Part shown: positions 52,612 through 61,408 of the stretch, one piece after another
Position numbering within the stretch: the first letter of the stretch is position 1
Layout: the number at the start of each line of letters is the position of its first letter
Assembly: GCA_017418975.1 (NCBI GenBank)
Contig: JAFOMG010000032.1
Span: 62,001-126,000, forward strand
DNA from: Sphingomonas sp.
GTDB lineage: Bacteria; Pseudomonadota; Alphaproteobacteria; Sphingomonadales; Sphingomonadaceae
Reading direction: 5' to 3'
DNA: 64,000 nucleotides
Notes under the pieces: model-generated
Told to the model about the DNA's origin: nothing
What the model saw: only the letters and a program-made list of their open reading frames with translations
The model's database searches: none
Position numbers and translations under genes: made by a program

Positions 52612-54224
52612 AGCCGTTCCGCCACGCCGCCATTGCCGCCGCGCTGCTGCTCTCGGGCACCGCGCTCGCCCAGGAGCCCGTGGTCGGCGCGCCCTCGGGC
52701 AGCGTGCGCGGCACGCGCGAGGGCGATATCCGCGTGTTCAAGGGCATTCCCTATGCCGTGCCCCCGGTCGGCGGCATGCGCTGGCGCCCGCCCGCGCCGA
52801 TGCAGCCCTGGCAGGGCGTGCGCGACGCGAAGGATTTCGGCCCGGCCTGCGTCCAGTCGCAGAGCAGGACGCCGACCAGCGTCTATTCCCCCGCCGCGCC
52901 GCTGCCGGTGAGCGAGGACTGCCTGACGCTCAACATCTGGGCGCCCGCCGATGCGAAAAAGGCCCCGGTCTTCTTCTGGATTCATGGCGGCGCGCTTTCG
53001 GGCGGGTCGAGCCGCGAGCCGATGTACGACGGCAGGAAGATGGCCGAGCAGGGCGTGATCGTCGTCTCGATCAACTATCGCCTGGGGGTGCTCGGCTGGC
53101 TCGCCCATCCGGCGCTCTCGGCCGAATCGCCGCAAAAGGTGTCGGGCAATTACGGCCTGCTCGACCAGATGGCGGCGCTCGCCTGGGTGAAGCACAATAT
53201 CGCGGCGTTCGGCGGCGATCCGGCCAAGGTGACGATCGCGGGCGAATCCGCCGGCGGCCTCAGCGTGATGTTCCTGATGGAGTCTCCGCTCGCCCGCGGC
53301 ACTTTCAGCAAGGCGATCGCGCAGAGCGCCTATATGGTCGCCATGCCCGAGCTGAAGAAGCAGGCCTATGGCGCGCCTTCGGCCGAGGCGGTGGGCACGA
53401 TGCTGGCGGCCGGCGTCCAGGCGCCGGACCTCGCCGCGCTGCGCGGCATGGACGCCCAGACCCTCACCGACAGCGCCGCCAAGCTCGGCTTCTTCCCGTT
53501 CGGCGTGGTCGACGGGCTGGTGCTGCCGACCCAGATGGTCGACGCGTTCGACCAGGGCAAGCAGGCGCCGGTGCCGATCCTGACCGGCTTCAACCAGGGC
53601 GAGATCCGCTCGCTGATGGTGCTGGCGCCCAAGGCCCCGGCGACGGCCGGGGACTATGAGAAGGCGATCCGCGAGAAGTACGGCGAATTCGCCGATGCCT
53701 TTCTGAAGCTCTACCCCGCCGCCGACTATAAGGAGAGCATCCTGGCGACGAGCCGCGACGCGCTCTATGGCTGGACGACCGAGCGGCTCGCCCGCAAGCA
53801 GGCGGCGATCGGCCAGCCTGCCTGGGTCTATCTGTGGGATCATGGCTATCCGGCGATGGAAGCGGCGGGGCTGCACGCCTTTCATGCCAGCGAGCTGCCC
53901 TATGTGTTCGGCAACCTGGCGCCGCTGCCGCCGAAATGGCCGGCGATGCCGGAGGGCGACCGCCCGCTCTCGGATGCGATGCTGGGCTATTGGACCAGCT
54001 TCGCCAGGACGGGTACGCCCGGCGCGGCCTGGCCGGCCTTTGGCAAGGCGCGAACCTATCTCCACATCACCGATGCCCCCCGGGCGGAGAGCGGCCTGAT
54101 GCCGGGGATGTACGACCAATATGAGGCCGTGGTCTGCCGCCGCCGTGCGGCGGGCGTGGCGTGGAACTGGAACGCCGGCCTGGCCTCGCCCAAGCTCCCG
54201 CCCAGGGCGGCGGGGTGCGATTGA
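52608..54224 (+). CDS. Secreted type-B carboxylesterase
   Basis: The 538-residue protein has a signal peptide (HAAIAAALLLSGTALAQ). Carboxylesterase/cholinesterase-family motifs: FKGIPYAVPPVGGMRWRPP, SEDCLTLNIWAP, oxyanion WIHGGALSGGSS, nucleophile Ser about 214 in AGESAGG, FNQGE for the acid region and His in HASELPYVFGN. These enzymes hydrolyse a wide range of esters. Translational coupling to an MFS carrier suggests cleavage in the periplasm followed by uptake of the acid or alcohol part. Three cysteines could form a disulfide as in secreted relatives. Confidence 0.9.
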   Translation: MKPFRHAAIAAALLLSGTALAQEPVVGAPSGSVRGTREGDIRVFKGIPYAVPPVGGMRWRPPAPMQPWQGVRDAKDFGPACVQSQSRTPTSVYSPAAPLPVSEDCLTLNIWAPADAKKAPVFFWIHGGALSGGSSREPMYDGRKMAEQGVIVVSINYRLGVLGWLAHPALSAESPQKVSGNYGLLDQMAALAWVKHNIAAFGGDPAKVTIAGESAGGLSVMFLMESPLARGTFSKAIAQSAYMVAMPELKKQAYGAPSAEAVGTMLAAGVQAPDLAALRGMDAQTLTDSAAKLGFFPFGVVDGLVLPTQMVDAFDQGKQAPVPILTGFNQGEIRSLMVLAPKAPATAGDYEKAIREKYGEFADAFLKLYPAADYKESILATSRDALYGWTTERLARKQAAIGQPAWVYLWDHGYPAMEAAGLHAFHASELPYVFGNLAPLPPKWPAMPEGDRPLSDAMLGYWTSFARTGTPGAAWPAFGKARTYLHITDAPRAESGLMPGMYDQYEAVVCRRRAAGVAWNWNAGLASPKLPPRAAGCD

Positions 54225-54237
54225 GTCCGTCCCGCAT

Positions 54238-54262
54238 CCCAATGGGCCCCGCACCCATTGGG
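54238..54262. terminator. Hairpin between convergent genes
   Basis: CCCAATGGG and CCCATTGGG (9-bp perfect stem, 7-base loop) lie between the carboxylesterase and acyl-CoA ligase stops. No T-run is present, so termination would be partial or factor-assisted. Confidence 0.5.
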
Positions 54263-54339
54263 GCCATTCCACCTCCCATGATCGTCACCCCCCGGTTCTG
54301 CTGGGTGACGACAAGGGCCGGTGGGCGGGAAACCCGTCC

Positions 54340-55944
54340 CTATCGCCCCAGCTTCCGCCCCGCGATCCGCCCCTCGGCATAGTCATCGCGCAGCCGCTTC
54401 TTGTCGATCTTCCCGGAAGCCGCGAGCGGCATCGCGTCCACCTCGGCCACCTCGCCCGGAATCCACCAGTCGGCGACCTTGCCCCGCAGCAGCGCGAGCA
54501 GCGCGCGCGGGTCGCCCTCGCTGCCCTGGGTCTCGACGATCAGCACCGGCCGCTCGCCCCATTTGTCGTCGGTACGGCCGATCACCGCGACGTGCCGGAC
54601 GGCCGGGTGCGTGCCCACGATCGCTTCGATCTCGTTCGGGTTGATCCACTCGCCGCCCGACTTGATCAGGTCCTTGGCCCGCCCGCAGATCGTCAGGTTG
54701 CCGGCCTCGTCGAGCATCGCCAGGTCGCCGGTGTCGAAATAGCCCTCGGCGTCCAGGGCGCTCGCCTCGGTGCGGAAATAGCGCTCGATCACGCTATGGC
54801 CCTTAACCTTCAGATGCCCCAGCACGCCGCGCTGGGGCACCAGCGCGTTGCCTTCGGCATCGGTGAGCTTCAGGTCGATCCCCATGGCCGGCCGGCCCGA
54901 TGCGCGCGGCGCGTCCGCCGGCAGGTCGCGCGGCGCCATCGTGCCGATCGGCGAAAGCTCGGTCATGCCCCAGCTTGTCTGCACGGCGGCGCCCAGCTTC
55001 GCCTCCAGCCGGCGGATCAGCGCGTCCGGGCAGCTCGATCCGCCGATCAGCACGCGTTCCAGCGTGGGGAAGCGCTCGCCGGTCGCCTCGGCCTGATCGG
55101 CCAGCGTCAGCCAGACGGTCTGGACGCCGACGGCCACGGTCACGCCTTCCTCGCGGATCAGCCGGGCCAGGCTGGGCCCGTCGAGCGTCCGCCCCGGCAG
55201 CACCAGCTTGGTGCCGGCGGCCGGCGCGGCGAACGGCATGCCCCAGCCATTGGCATGGAACATCGGCACGCCGAGCAGCAGCGTGTCGCGCGCGGTGATC
55301 GCCACCGCATCGGCCTGGAGCGCCCGCAGCGTGTGAATATAGTTGGAGCGATGGGTATAGACCACGCCCTTGGGGCTGCCGGTGGTGCCGCTGGTATAGC
55401 AGAGCCCCGCCGGCGCATTCTCGTCGAACGCGCCCCAGGCGACGGGTTCGCCATGTGTCGCGAGCAACGCCTCAAGCCCCCAGATGCGCGCCCGGTGCGA
55501 CCCGAGGGCGTCCGAATCCGCGTCCGGCCCGTCCAGGATGACGACATGCTCGATCGCCGGGCACCGCGCGATCACTTCGCGGGCCAGGGGCAGCAGGTCG
55601 GCCGCCACCGCCAGCACGCGATTGCCGGCTTCGTCGATCATCGCGGCGAGGTGCGCCGCGGTCAGCCGCGGGTTGAGCGTGTGGCACACCAGCCCCACGC
55701 CCATCGCCGCATAATAGATCTCGAAGTGATGGATCGTGTTCCAGGCGAGTGTGCCCACCCGGTCGCCCGGCTCCAGCCCCAATGCGATCAACGCGCCCGA
55801 CAGGCGGTTGCTGCGCTCGCGGAGCGCCGCATAGCTGCTCCGCCGGACGATCGCCCCCGCATCCGCCTCCACCACCTCGCAGTCCTGGAACCACTTGGCG
55901 GCATGATCGAGGAACTTGTCTACTGTCAGTCCGTAGGGCTGCAT
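54340..55944 (-). CDS. Acyl-CoA synthetase (AMP-forming, medium/long-chain fatty acid type)
   Basis: The 534-residue protein begins with YGLTVDKFLDHAAKWFQD, typical of AlkK-like ligases. P-loop-like CYTSGTTGSPKGVVYTHRS, A5 region TSWGMTELSP, A7 YFDTGDLAMLD, A8 GRAKDLIKSGGEWINPNEIE and the catalytic lysine in SGKIDKKRLRD are all present. It activates a carboxylic acid to its CoA thioester for beta-oxidation-like breakdown. The ATG at 55944 has only a modest AAGG site. With the SDR and TonB receptor it suggests degradation of a hydrophobic acid. Confidence 0.92.
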   Translation of the reverse strand: MQPYGLTVDKFLDHAAKWFQDCEVVEADAGAIVRRSSYAALRERSNRLSGALIALGLEPGDRVGTLAWNTIHHFEIYYAAMGVGLVCHTLNPRLTAAHLAAMIDEAGNRVLAVAADLLPLAREVIARCPAIEHVVILDGPDADSDALGSHRARIWGLEALLATHGEPVAWGAFDENAPAGLCYTSGTTGSPKGVVYTHRSNYIHTLRALQADAVAITARDTLLLGVPMFHANGWGMPFAAPAAGTKLVLPGRTLDGPSLARLIREEGVTVAVGVQTVWLTLADQAEATGERFPTLERVLIGGSSCPDALIRRLEAKLGAAVQTSWGMTELSPIGTMAPRDLPADAPRASGRPAMGIDLKLTDAEGNALVPQRGVLGHLKVKGHSVIERYFRTEASALDAEGYFDTGDLAMLDEAGNLTICGRAKDLIKSGGEWINPNEIEAIVGTHPAVRHVAVIGRTDDKWGERPVLIVETQGSEGDPRALLALLRGKVADWWIPGEVAEVDAMPLAASGKIDKKRLRDDYAEGRIAGRKLGR

Positions 55945-56012
55945 GAAACCTTGGGGCACACGGAGGGAAGGAATGGCCGCCGGAGAGGGAGCCCCGGCGG
56001 CCGGCAGGAAGA

Positions 56013-58256
56013 TCAGAAGGTCTTGAGCAGCTTGATGCCGTACTGGCGGGGCGGGCCGGCGAAATAGAGGCCGGAGTTGAGCGCCGCCGGATAATGCTGA
56101 TCGGTCAGGTTGGTGGCATAGAGCGTCGCCGTCCAGCTGTCGTGCTGATAGGCCAGCTGCGCGTTCAGGATGTTGCGCGCCTCCAGATGGTCGCCGCGCG
56201 CGCTGCTCTGGAAGAGCGTCGCCCATTGATCGCCGACATGGCCGAAATTGACGCGCGGGGTAATCTTGTCGCCGCTCTTCAGCTCCAGCTCATATTGCGC
56301 CCCCAGGTTGAAGGTCAGGTTGGGCGCATAGGTCTGGCGCCGGCCGGTCAGGTCGATGCACTTGCCGCCGGCCGGGCCCGCCGCCGGGCTGCACGGCCGC
56401 ACCGGATCGGCGGGGGTGCCCGCCGGCGGGTTGCGCGTGTCGACGGCGTAGAAGGTGCCCAGCTCGCTGTGCAGCACGTTGATGCCGGCATCGAGCTGCA
56501 GCTTGCCGAAGTGGAACTGGGTCTCCGCCTCGAAGCCGTAGATCTTGGTCTTGCCCGGCACGTTGAGCTCGATCCCGAAGGTCGGGAAGTCCGGATAGCC
56601 GATGATGACCTGGAAGTTCTTGTAGTCGTTGTAGAAGCCGGTGAGCGTCGTGCGGATCTTGCCGCCCGCCCAATTGGCCTTCCAGCCGGCCTCGAACGAC
56701 GTCACTTCCTCGGGCTTGAACGGCGCGGGCAGGCCCAGGCCCACCGGCAGGTTCAGGCCGCCGGGGCGGAAGCCGGTGGCGACGAAGCCGTAGAGATACT
56801 GGCTGTCGCTCGCCTTCCAGCCGAGCGAGACCTTGTACGACACATTGTCGGACTTCACCGTCTGGTCCTGGCGGATATAGGTGCCGTACTGGAGCACGTC
56901 GACATGGTTGGTCGATCGGCTGGCGGTGTAGCGGATGCCCGCGTCGATCTTCAGGCTGGGGGTGATCGCGAAGCCGATCTGGCCGAACGCCGCCAGCGAA
57001 CGCGTCGGATTGGTGCCCTGCAGCTTGTACTGCGCCGTCGGCAGGTTGAACGGAGCGGCAAGGTCGACGATGAACTGATAGGGCTTGCGGAAATAATAGT
57101 CGTTCCACAGGCCGAACGCGCCGAGCAGCCAGGTGACGCGCTGGTTGTCGGGCGAGATCAGGTTGAGCTCGGTGGTGACCTGCTGCTCGTCGACGCTGTC
57201 GAAGAAGGTGCTGATGCCCGTCGCGGTGCCGTCCAGGTCGGCGCGATACCGGGTGTTGGCCCATTGATAGCTCGAGACCGAGCGGAGCTTCACGCCGCCG
57301 GCGAACTCATATTCGGCCTTCAGGGTGGAGCGGACGAACTCGTCGCGTGCCTCCTGCGGTGCGTTGAACGACACGTCGAACAGGTCGCGATGATTGGGGT
57401 TCGGCGTGGTGGTGCCGGGCAGGGTCTTGAAATAGTTGGAATAGGGCGATGCCGGATAAGCGCCCATGTCGAGATGGCCGAGATCGGTCTTCCACAGCAC
57501 CGACAGGCGGTCGCTCGGCTTCCACAGGAAGCTCACCCGCGCGGCCATGATGCCGACATTGCCCTTGTCATAGGGATAGGGGCCGCCGTTCGGGCCGGTG
57601 ATGTTGTAGAAGCTGTCGCGGCGCGAGCCGTAGAGCGCCACGCGCGCGGCGAAGGTGTCGCTCAGCGGCAGGTTCACCGCGCCCTGGACGCCGGCTTCGT
57701 TGTAGTTGCCATAGTTCAGGTTGAAATAGCCATGAATGCCGCCGCCGATGATCGGATCGTTGGTGTTGACGAACACCGCGCCACCGGTGGCGTTCTGGCC
57801 GACGATCGTGCCCTGCGGGCCGCGCAGGACCTGGATGTTGGCGATGTCGTAATAGGGCTCGCCCTGCACATATCCCGGAAAGGTCGGCACCCCGTCGCGA
57901 TAGGTGATCACGCCGGTGGTGGTCTGGGTGTTGTGCTCGGCCTTGCCGATGCCGCGGACGTTGAAGTCGTTGCCCTGGCCGAAATTGTTGACGACGATGC
58001 TCGGCATCGCGAACTGCAGCGCGTCGACATTGGCGACGCCCTTGTTGTCGAGCTGGGTGCCCGACAGCACCGAGGCCGAGACCGCGGTGGTCATCAGATT
58101 CTCGCTGCGGCGCTGCGCGGTGACGACGATCTCGCTCTCTTCGCCCGAAGCGTCGGGCGCGTGCTGCGTTTCCGCGGTGGCGGTCTGCGCCGCGGCGCCG
58201 CCGCTCCAGACCATGGCCAGCGCCGAGGCGCCGAGCAGCAACGGACGGTATCTCAT
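56013..58256 (-). CDS. TonB-dependent receptor (CirA/FyuA-like sphingomonad type)
   Basis: The 747-residue protein has signal peptide MRYRPLLLGASALAMVWSGG ending in AAAQ, TonB-box-like SEIVVTAQRRSENLMTT, plug (LQFAMPSIVVNNFGQGNDFN, VRGIGKAEHN, IQVLRGPQGTIVGQNATGGA) and a barrel closing with YGIKLLKTF. EIVVTAQRR...VRG.G...VLRGPQGTLYG is the signature of the many sphingomonad receptors found beside genes for aromatics, steroids and terpenoids. GGGAGGGAC sets the start. It precedes the acyl-CoA ligase by 68 bases, so both are one unit: uptake followed by CoA activation. Confidence 0.94.
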   Translation of the reverse strand: MRYRPLLLGASALAMVWSGGAAAQTATAETQHAPDASGEESEIVVTAQRRSENLMTTAVSASVLSGTQLDNKGVANVDALQFAMPSIVVNNFGQGNDFNVRGIGKAEHNTQTTTGVITYRDGVPTFPGYVQGEPYYDIANIQVLRGPQGTIVGQNATGGAVFVNTNDPIIGGGIHGYFNLNYGNYNEAGVQGAVNLPLSDTFAARVALYGSRRDSFYNITGPNGGPYPYDKGNVGIMAARVSFLWKPSDRLSVLWKTDLGHLDMGAYPASPYSNYFKTLPGTTTPNPNHRDLFDVSFNAPQEARDEFVRSTLKAEYEFAGGVKLRSVSSYQWANTRYRADLDGTATGISTFFDSVDEQQVTTELNLISPDNQRVTWLLGAFGLWNDYYFRKPYQFIVDLAAPFNLPTAQYKLQGTNPTRSLAAFGQIGFAITPSLKIDAGIRYTASRSTNHVDVLQYGTYIRQDQTVKSDNVSYKVSLGWKASDSQYLYGFVATGFRPGGLNLPVGLGLPAPFKPEEVTSFEAGWKANWAGGKIRTTLTGFYNDYKNFQVIIGYPDFPTFGIELNVPGKTKIYGFEAETQFHFGKLQLDAGINVLHSELGTFYAVDTRNPPAGTPADPVRPCSPAAGPAGGKCIDLTGRRQTYAPNLTFNLGAQYELELKSGDKITPRVNFGHVGDQWATLFQSSARGDHLEARNILNAQLAYQHDSWTATLYATNLTDQHYPAALNSGLYFAGPPRQYGIKLLKTF

Positions 58257-58483
58257 CAGGGTCCCTCCCACATCCATCTCCAGCCGCGCTCTTCGGCACG
58301 GTCGGGCGAGGATGCCGCAAAGCCGGAGGGCTTGCAACACTAATTCTCTACCGAGTGAATATCACGAAAGCGAAAGGAGCTCTCCCTGGCAGCCGCCTGG
58401 CCTTCGGTGTCCGGAAGAGCGGGAAGCCGGCGCGCCGCCCCTGGGGCACGAGGCCCTGCGGGTGGCGCGATCGATGGTGCCGC

Positions 58484-59245
58484 TCAGTCGTCGCGGGGAG
58501 GGCGTCCCATCGGGCCGCCGGGGCCCCTTGGTCCGCCGGGTCCGCGATCGCGCGGCTCCAGGCTGCGCAGCTCTTCCATGCTCAGCACGCCGTCATGGTC
58601 GGCATCGGCGGCATCGAAGCGCTTGCGCTCATAGGCGAGCAGCTCGTCGAGCGACACGCCATTGTCGTAATTGGTATTGGCGTTGACGATCACCATCGCG
58701 CTCAGCGGCTCGATCAACCGGCGGAGCGCCATGCCCTCCATATCGTCGTCCAGCTCGGGCGCGATGCTCTCAGACACGGGGCCGCCCATCTCGGCGACCG
58801 GCTGGTGCTCCGACGATGCGAGCGAGCCCATGTCGTGTTGCCAGGCGAAGAACTCGGCGGCGCTGATCGCGCCGTCACGATTGGTATCGATCCGTTCGAA
58901 CCGGGCCTTGATGCGCGCGTCGCGGCGCGCCTCGATGACGGACTTGAGCTCCTCGAGGGTCACCAGCCCGTCGCCATTCCGGTCGGCAGCACGGAACATG
59001 CCCGTCACTGCCTTGTCGAGCTGGTCGCGCTTGATCGGCTTGATCATGCGCGGGCGCTCGCCGCGCGGACCGCCGCCGGGAGGACCGCCGCGGCCGCCAT
59101 GCCCGCCCGGGCCGCCACCGCCTGGAAAGCCGCCGCCTCCGGGGCCCATCTGGGCGAGGGCCGGTGCGGCCAGGGTCAGCGCCGTGCCCAGAATGGCGGC
59201 GCGCATCAGATGGCGGCGTGCGCCGAACGATTTCGAATCCTGCAT
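58484..59245 (-). CDS. Secreted EF-hand calcium-binding protein
   Basis: The 253-residue protein has a signal sequence (HLMRAAILGTALTLAAPALAQ) and a Gly/Pro-rich spacer (residues about 33-64). Four EF-hand loops follow: DRNGDGLVTLEE (88-99), DTNRDGAISAAE (120-131), NTNYDNGVSLDE (190-201) and DADHDGVLSMEE (214-225). Loops 1, 2 and 4 have full ligand sets; loop 3 starts with Asn and is altered. A Gly/Pro/Arg tail ends the protein. Sphingomonads carry many such proteins; the role may be periplasmic calcium buffering or binding to envelope polymers. Confidence 0.9.
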   Translation of the reverse strand: MQDSKSFGARRHLMRAAILGTALTLAAPALAQMGPGGGGFPGGGGPGGHGGRGGPPGGGPRGERPRMIKPIKRDQLDKAVTGMFRAADRNGDGLVTLEELKSVIEARRDARIKARFERIDTNRDGAISAAEFFAWQHDMGSLASSEHQPVAEMGGPVSESIAPELDDDMEGMALRRLIEPLSAMVIVNANTNYDNGVSLDELLAYERKRFDAADADHDGVLSMEELRSLEPRDRGPGGPRGPGGPMGRPPRDD

Positions 59246-59346
59246 GAAATCCCCCGTGAAGATCGTGTCGGCGATGCTCTGGGAGCACCGGCGCGCGCGG
59301 GGATTTCGGTTTGTTGCAACCAGGAGAGGCAAGCGCCGGCCCGGGA

Positions 59347-60051
59347 TCAGGCCGGCCCGCCTCCGCGCGCATCGATCAGCGCGCGCATCGCGGCGCGGGC
59401 GGCCTCGGGATCGCGCGCCCGGATCGCCGCGAGCGCCCGGCCATGGTCCGCGATGCCGGCGGGGCCGCCGTTCAGGCGGCCGGCGACGCGGATCGCGGTG
59501 CCGACCATGGCGCGGAACTGGAGATAGAAGGGATTGCCCGAAGCGCGCAGGACAGCGGTGTGGAAGGCGATGTCCGCCTTGAGCAGGTCGTCGGGCGTTT
59601 TCCCGGCGGCGGCGAGGCTGGCGAGGTCTCCGCCGATCGCCTCGATGTCCGCGTCGGTGGCGAAGCGGGCGGCGAGCGCCGCGGCTTCGGGCTCGATCGC
59701 GACGCGCAGCTGGTCGAGCTGGGCGAGCAGGTCCGCCGGGGAGCGCCGTTCGAGCAGCCAGCGCAGCACGTCAGTGTCGAACAGGTTCCAGGACGAAGTC
59801 GGCTCTACCATGGTGCCCTGGCGCGGACGGGCGCTCAGCAGCCCCTTGGCAGTGAGCATCTTCACCGCTTCGCGCGTCACGGAGCGGCTCACGCCGTGCT
59901 GCCTGGCGAGCTCCGCTTCGGTGGGGAAGGGCCGGTGCGCATAATGGCCGGTGACGATCGCGTGCCCCAGCCGATCGAGCAGGCCATGGGTCAGGTTGTG
60001 CCCGAGCCGAGGGCGCGTCTCGCCCTGCGGCCTGGATGGAGACGCTGTCAC
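59347..60051 (-). CDS. GntR-family regulator, FadR subfamily
   Basis: The 234-residue protein has an N-terminal winged helix (PFPTEAELARQHGVSRSVTR, EAVKMLTAKGLLSARPRQG) and a C-terminal FCD all-helical domain (LRVAIEPEAAALAARFATDA, DIAFHTAVLRASGNPFY) with the histidines and Asp used for metal/ligand binding in FadR-group repressors such as those for sugar acids. No catabolic partner lies next to it in this window, so the regulated pathway is not evident. Confidence 0.92.
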   Translation of the reverse strand: MTASPSRPQGETRPRLGHNLTHGLLDRLGHAIVTGHYAHRPFPTEAELARQHGVSRSVTREAVKMLTAKGLLSARPRQGTMVEPTSSWNLFDTDVLRWLLERRSPADLLAQLDQLRVAIEPEAAALAARFATDADIEAIGGDLASLAAAGKTPDDLLKADIAFHTAVLRASGNPFYLQFRAMVGTAIRVAGRLNGGPAGIADHGRALAAIRARDPEAARAAMRALIDARGGGPA

Positions 60052-60299
60052 GCGCGGTTCTTCCTTTGCTGCGGAGGCGATCGCTTGCCCGGTGGGAGCC
60101 AGCCTATCCCAAACCCCATGGCGGACAAGGCAAACAAGAACCGTTCCGCCGGCCGGCTTCGTCGCATCCTGGCGGCATTGGTCGCAGAAATCTTCGTGCC
60201 TGTCCGGTCCGGTGCCACGGGTCGCGGGCGCGGCTCTGCGCGTCCCCCCTTGTTCCGATGGTTCGACGCATGGCCGCCTTGCTCAAGGAGAACCATGTG

Positions 60300-60638
60300 A
60301 TGAGAAAGATCGTTGCGGCCGCATCCTGTGCGGCCATCCTGCTCGCGATTCCCGCCCAGGCGGGCTTCCAGGACGTTCCGCAGACGGCGCCGGCCGCTTC
60401 CGCCGATGCCGGCCAGGCGACGCCGGAGTGCAAGCCCAAGAAAAAGAAGAAGAAGGGCTTCGGGCTCGGCGGCGTGCTGCGCGCCGCGCGCAATACCGGC
60501 CTGATCGGCGGTATCGCCGGACGGGTGGGAGGCGATGCCTATCTCGCCAGCACCGCGGCGAGCACCGCGATCGACGTCGCCGCCAGCCAGCCGGCCTCGA
60601 CTGGCCAGGACGGCTCCAGCGAGGGGAGCGGCTGCTGA
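60300..60638 (+). CDS. Small secreted protein with a lysine run and glycine-rich segment
   Basis: The 112-residue protein has a signal peptide (MRKIVAAASCAAILLAIPAQAG). The mature part carries ECKPKKKKKKGFGLGGVLRA, then GLIGGIAGRVGGDAYLASTA and ends SSEGSGC. AAGGAG precedes the start, at GTG 60297 or ATG 60300. It overlaps the next gene by one base (TGATG). I do not know the family. The Lys run before a Gly/Ala amphipathic stretch suggests surface or membrane interaction. The two cysteines could link. Confidence 0.6.
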   Translation: MRKIVAAASCAAILLAIPAQAGFQDVPQTAPAASADAGQATPECKPKKKKKKGFGLGGVLRAARNTGLIGGIAGRVGGDAYLASTAASTAIDVAASQPASTGQDGSSEGSGC

Positions 60639-61141
60639 TGATGCACCATGTCGGGTATGCTCGCGCCGCGCGCCGGATCGCGACCCTTTCGCTGCTGCTG
60701 CCGTGCCTGCTGGGCGGATGCGGCCAGGAACCGGCCGCCAATGCCAGTGCCAACGCCGTCGCCGGCGCGGCGCAGCCGGCCCTGCAGGGCTTTGGCGGGT
60801 CGCTCCGCCCCGGCCTCTACAAGATCGTCCAGACCGGCGATGCGGAGGAAGAGAGCGAGCGCTGCATCACCGCGGAGACGCTGGCGAAGGGCGGCTATGT
60901 CGCGGCCAAGGACGTGCAGCCCGGCTGGACGGTGGTCCGCAACCGGGCCTCGGGCGGGGTGATCGATTTCGAGGCGAAGGGCCCGGCCAAGGGCTTGATG
61001 TCGTTCAAGGGCAGCTATACCGCCGCCGGCTTCACGCTCGATGCCGTGCTCAGCTTCGAGCATAACGGCCAGCCGATGACCCTCAAGAACCGGCAGGTCG
61101 GCACGTTCCAGTCTGCCGATTGCGGCGAAGCCGCCGAATGA
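60638..61141 (+). CDS. DUF3617-type lipoprotein
   Basis: The 167-residue protein has a lipobox LLGGC after a hydrophobic stretch (ATLSLLLPCLLGGC), so it should be lipidated at Cys about 28. The mature domain (LRPGLYKIVQ, ERCITAETLAKGGYV, DFEAKGPAKGLMSFKGSYTA) resembles DUF3617, a family of envelope proteins of unknown role with one conserved disulfide (Cys in ERCI and SADCGE). It is coupled to the preceding gene by TGATG. Confidence 0.75.
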   Translation: MMHHVGYARAARRIATLSLLLPCLLGGCGQEPAANASANAVAGAAQPALQGFGGSLRPGLYKIVQTGDAEEESERCITAETLAKGGYVAAKDVQPGWTVVRNRASGGVIDFEAKGPAKGLMSFKGSYTAAGFTLDAVLSFEHNGQPMTLKNRQVGTFQSADCGEAAE

Positions 61142-61206
61142 GGTCCCGATCCCCGGGTATCCGCGTGGGTGCGGCGGCCCGGGGATCGCCGGAGACAGGA
61201 GAAGAA

Positions 61207-61386
61207 ATGTTCCGCTGGATAGCAGGGCGCGCGCGTTGCGTTGCCGGAAAGCACGAGCGCAACCGAAGCAATGTCCGCCCGGCGCGCAATGGCCGTTTCA
61301 CGAGCCGGTGCCGCTATTGCCGGGTGCCGATGCTACGGCGCCAGAAATATGACTGGATCGCGCTCGAGGCATGGCCGGCCGATTGA
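61207..61386 (+). CDS. Small zinc-ribbon-like protein
   Basis: The 59-residue protein has a strong ribosome site (AGGAGAAG) and the pattern Cys11-x4-His16 ... CRYC (35-38): ARCVAGKHERNRSNV and TSRCRYCRVPMLRRQ. This matches small sphingomonad proteins with a ClxGkH...CrfCgxpM pattern, probably binding one zinc. It is basic and lacks a signal peptide. It lies 65 bases after the lipoprotein gene. Function unknown. Confidence 0.6.
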   Translation: MFRWIAGRARCVAGKHERNRSNVRPARNGRFTSRCRYCRVPMLRRQKYDWIALEAWPAD

Positions 61387-61397
61387 ACCGGCCGGCC
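61373..61397. terminator. GGCCGGCC hairpin between convergent genes
   Basis: GGCCGGCC (61373-61380) and GGCCGGCC (61390-61397) can pair over 8 bp around a 9-base loop holding the stop codon of the small zinc-ribbon gene. It lies between convergent transcription units and could serve both. Confidence 0.5.
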
Positions 61398-61408
61398 TCG
61401 CATCCGGA

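Noticed and set aside
51282..54224. 980-codon frame apparently fusing the MFS and carboxylesterase genes
   Set aside because: The first half is out of frame with the MFS protein; only the part from 52608 is the esterase. The real genes overlap by ATGA rather than being fused.
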